DNA of 64,000 bases, from the NCBI RefSeq assembly GCF_004345645.1, contig NZ_SLWS01000006.1:434001-498000 (forward strand). Direction: 5' to 3'. This document shows positions 62,947-64,000 of this stretch, in pieces. The DNA is from Actinocrispum wychmicini (GTDB lineage Bacteria; Actinomycetota; Actinomycetes; Mycobacteriales; Pseudonocardiaceae). The stretch's first letter is position 1; every line of letters starts with the position of its first letter. The translations under genes and the position numbers were made by a program. Below the pieces are notes generated by a model. It had not been told where the DNA came from. It worked only from the letters and a program-made list of their open reading frames with translations, and searched no databases.

Positions 62947-64000
62947 TTACTCCACCCCGAGCATCAGCACCGAATCGCGCTGGCCACCTCGGTAGGCCAC
63001 GAACTCGACCGCTGGGTGGGCGGCGCGCAGGTGCTTCTCCAGGGCGTCGGCCAGGTCTTCGGGGGCGTCCGCGCCGAGCAGGGCCGTGACCAGTTCGCCG
63101 CCGACCGACAGCATCCGGTCGACGACCGCGTACGCACCCGTGACGACCTTGTCCGGGGTGGTCGGGCCTTGTTCGATGCGCATCACCTCGCCGTCGGCGA
63201 AGCCCAACAGGTCACCGGCGCGGCACGGGCCGATCCACGTGATCGCGTCCGCGTCCGCCACGACCAGTTCGCCTCTGCGGGTCGCCGCGGACGCCTCGGC
63301 CATCGCCACCACGTCGTCCCCGGCTCGTCGGGCGGGGTCGTGGACGGCGAGGGCGGCGAGCGCCTGGACCGGCGACACGCACGGGACGACCACGACGTCC
63401 TGGCCGCCGGCGACCGCCCTGGTGGCGGCCTCGTCGGCGATCCCGACCAGGCTGTCGTCGCCTGGCAGCACCGTGACGTGCGCGGCCCCGGTGGAGGTGA
63501 TCAGATTCAGCAGGTCCCATACGTCCGGTTCGTCGTCATCGCCGGCCTCCAGAACCAGGGCGCCCTCGGTCCGGAACAGGTGCGCGATGCCGGCACCACG
63601 GGCGGGGATCACGACCACGCGGTTGCGCCGGAACCGGGACGGCACACCTTCCGCGTCGGCGAACCTGGCGACCATGATCCGGTGCGGCCGTCCGGTCTCC
63701 ACACCCGCCTCGATCGCCGCGCCCACGTCGTTGCAGTGCACATGCACGGTCCACAGCCCGTCGCCGTCGCCCACCACGGACACGCAGTCGCCGAGCCGGC
63801 TCAGCGTGTCCCGCAGCGCGCCGGTCTTCGAGTCGGTCGTCGAGTCCAGCAGGTACATGACCTCGTAGCCGAACTCCGTGGACCCGGCCTCGCGCGCGGC
63901 CACCGGCGACGACACGGTGTTCGAGTACGGCACGACCGGCTCGTCGCGTTCGTTCACGACCGTGACCAGGGACTCCAGCAACACGAGGACGCCACGGCCG
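62947..64000 (-). CDS. DAK2/DhaL-domain kinase-like protein, 3' part (5' end outside the window)
   Basis: The frame is open to the last base of the window, so only the C-terminal ~350 residues are seen. They match the YloV/FakA-type protein: end of the DhaL nucleotide-binding domain (GRGVLVLLESLVTVV), then the DegV-like region (EVMYLLDSTTD, LGDCVSVVGDGDGLWTVHVHCND with the conserved H-x-H). FakA family members phosphorylate fatty acids together with DegV-type FakB; in actinobacteria the role is less certain. Adjacent to recG as in mycobacteria (Rv2973c-Rv2974c). Confidence 0.88.
   Translation of the reverse strand, partial: GRGVLVLLESLVTVVNERDEPVVPYSNTVSSPVAAREAGSTEFGYEVMYLLDSTTDSKTGALRDTLSRLGDCVSVVGDGDGLWTVHVHCNDVGAAIEAGVETGRPHRIMVARFADAEGVPSRFRRNRVVVIPARGAGIAHLFRTEGALVLEAGDDDEPDVWDLLNLITSTGAAHVTVLPGDDSLVGIADEAATRAVAGGQDVVVVPCVSPVQALAALAVHDPARRAGDDVVAMAEASAATRRGELVVADADAITWIGPCRAGDLLGFADGEVMRIEQGPTTPDKVVTGAYAVVDRMLSVGGELVTALLGADAPEDLADALEKHLRAAHPAVEFVAYRGGQRDSVLMLGVE

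Overview
High-GC actinobacterial chromosome, most likely from a member of the Pseudonocardiaceae (Amycolatopsis, Lentzea, Saccharothrix or Kibdelosporangium relatives). The evidence is very high third-position GC, frequent GTG and TTG starts, 4-bp stop/start overlaps in operons, and a minus-strand backbone of housekeeping genes in the order known from Mycobacterium and relatives: ftsY, smc, acyP, mutM, rnc, rpmF, DUF177, sepIVA-like, coaD, rsmD, pyc, recG, DAK2-domain kinase. The family assignment is inference; no rRNA, tRNA, CRISPR array, transposase or integrase was seen.

Region 1 (1-15.9 kb): the tail of an FhuF-type Fe-S protein, a sulfhydrylase gene (metY) with a CoA-binding protein, and then a purine-degradation locus. 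Genes present are alc and allB (minus strand), uraD-uraH-pucL (plus strand), a secreted lipase, and a minus-strand operon aceB / DUF6986 aldolase / xanthine dehydrogenase FAD subunit / xanthine dehydrogenase molybdenum subunit. An AllR-type IclR repressor gene is divergent from aceB. Together these convert xanthine to urate, allantoin, allantoate and ureidoglycolate, and feed glyoxylate into malate. A matching AT-rich operator lies in both divergent intergenic regions (allB/uraD and aceB/allR). No [2Fe-2S] subunit gene for the dehydrogenase is present, and a 60-bp direct repeat flanks the molybdenum-subunit gene.

Region 2 (15.9-31 kb): ftsY, anmK with an overlapping sodium:solute symporter, a TetR regulator, a YceI protein, GNAT and flavin-oxidase-like genes, a TPR protein, smc, an ECF sigma/anti-sigma pair, acyP, two exported low-complexity proteins (one with a CAP domain), and two small Cys-motif proteins.

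Region 3 (31-43.5 kb): Lrp regulator and MFS pump, a 1393-residue exported GH78 protein, an alpha/beta hydrolase, kdpDE without kdpFABC, and asnB with a MarR regulator.

Region 4 (43.4-64 kb): the mutM-rnc-rpmF-DUF177-sepIVA-like block, a secreted RNase Sa-type ribonuclease, coaD, rsmD, a short-chain dehydrogenase remnant, a HelD-type helicase, a BtrH-like protein, an arginase-fold protein next to a truncated signal peptidase I-like protein, pyc, a LuxR-type regulator with two HTH domains, a DivIVA-like coiled-coil protein, recG and a 5'-truncated DAK2 kinase.

Twelve of fourteen convergent gene junctions overlap or lie within 18 nt. The two exceptions are both repeat-rich: 7.6-7.9 kb (two strong hairpins, tandem and direct repeats) and 59.6-60.7 kb (a T-poor degenerate minisatellite followed by a nested 140-bp inverted repeat). 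The latter is the most unusual non-coding structure in the window.
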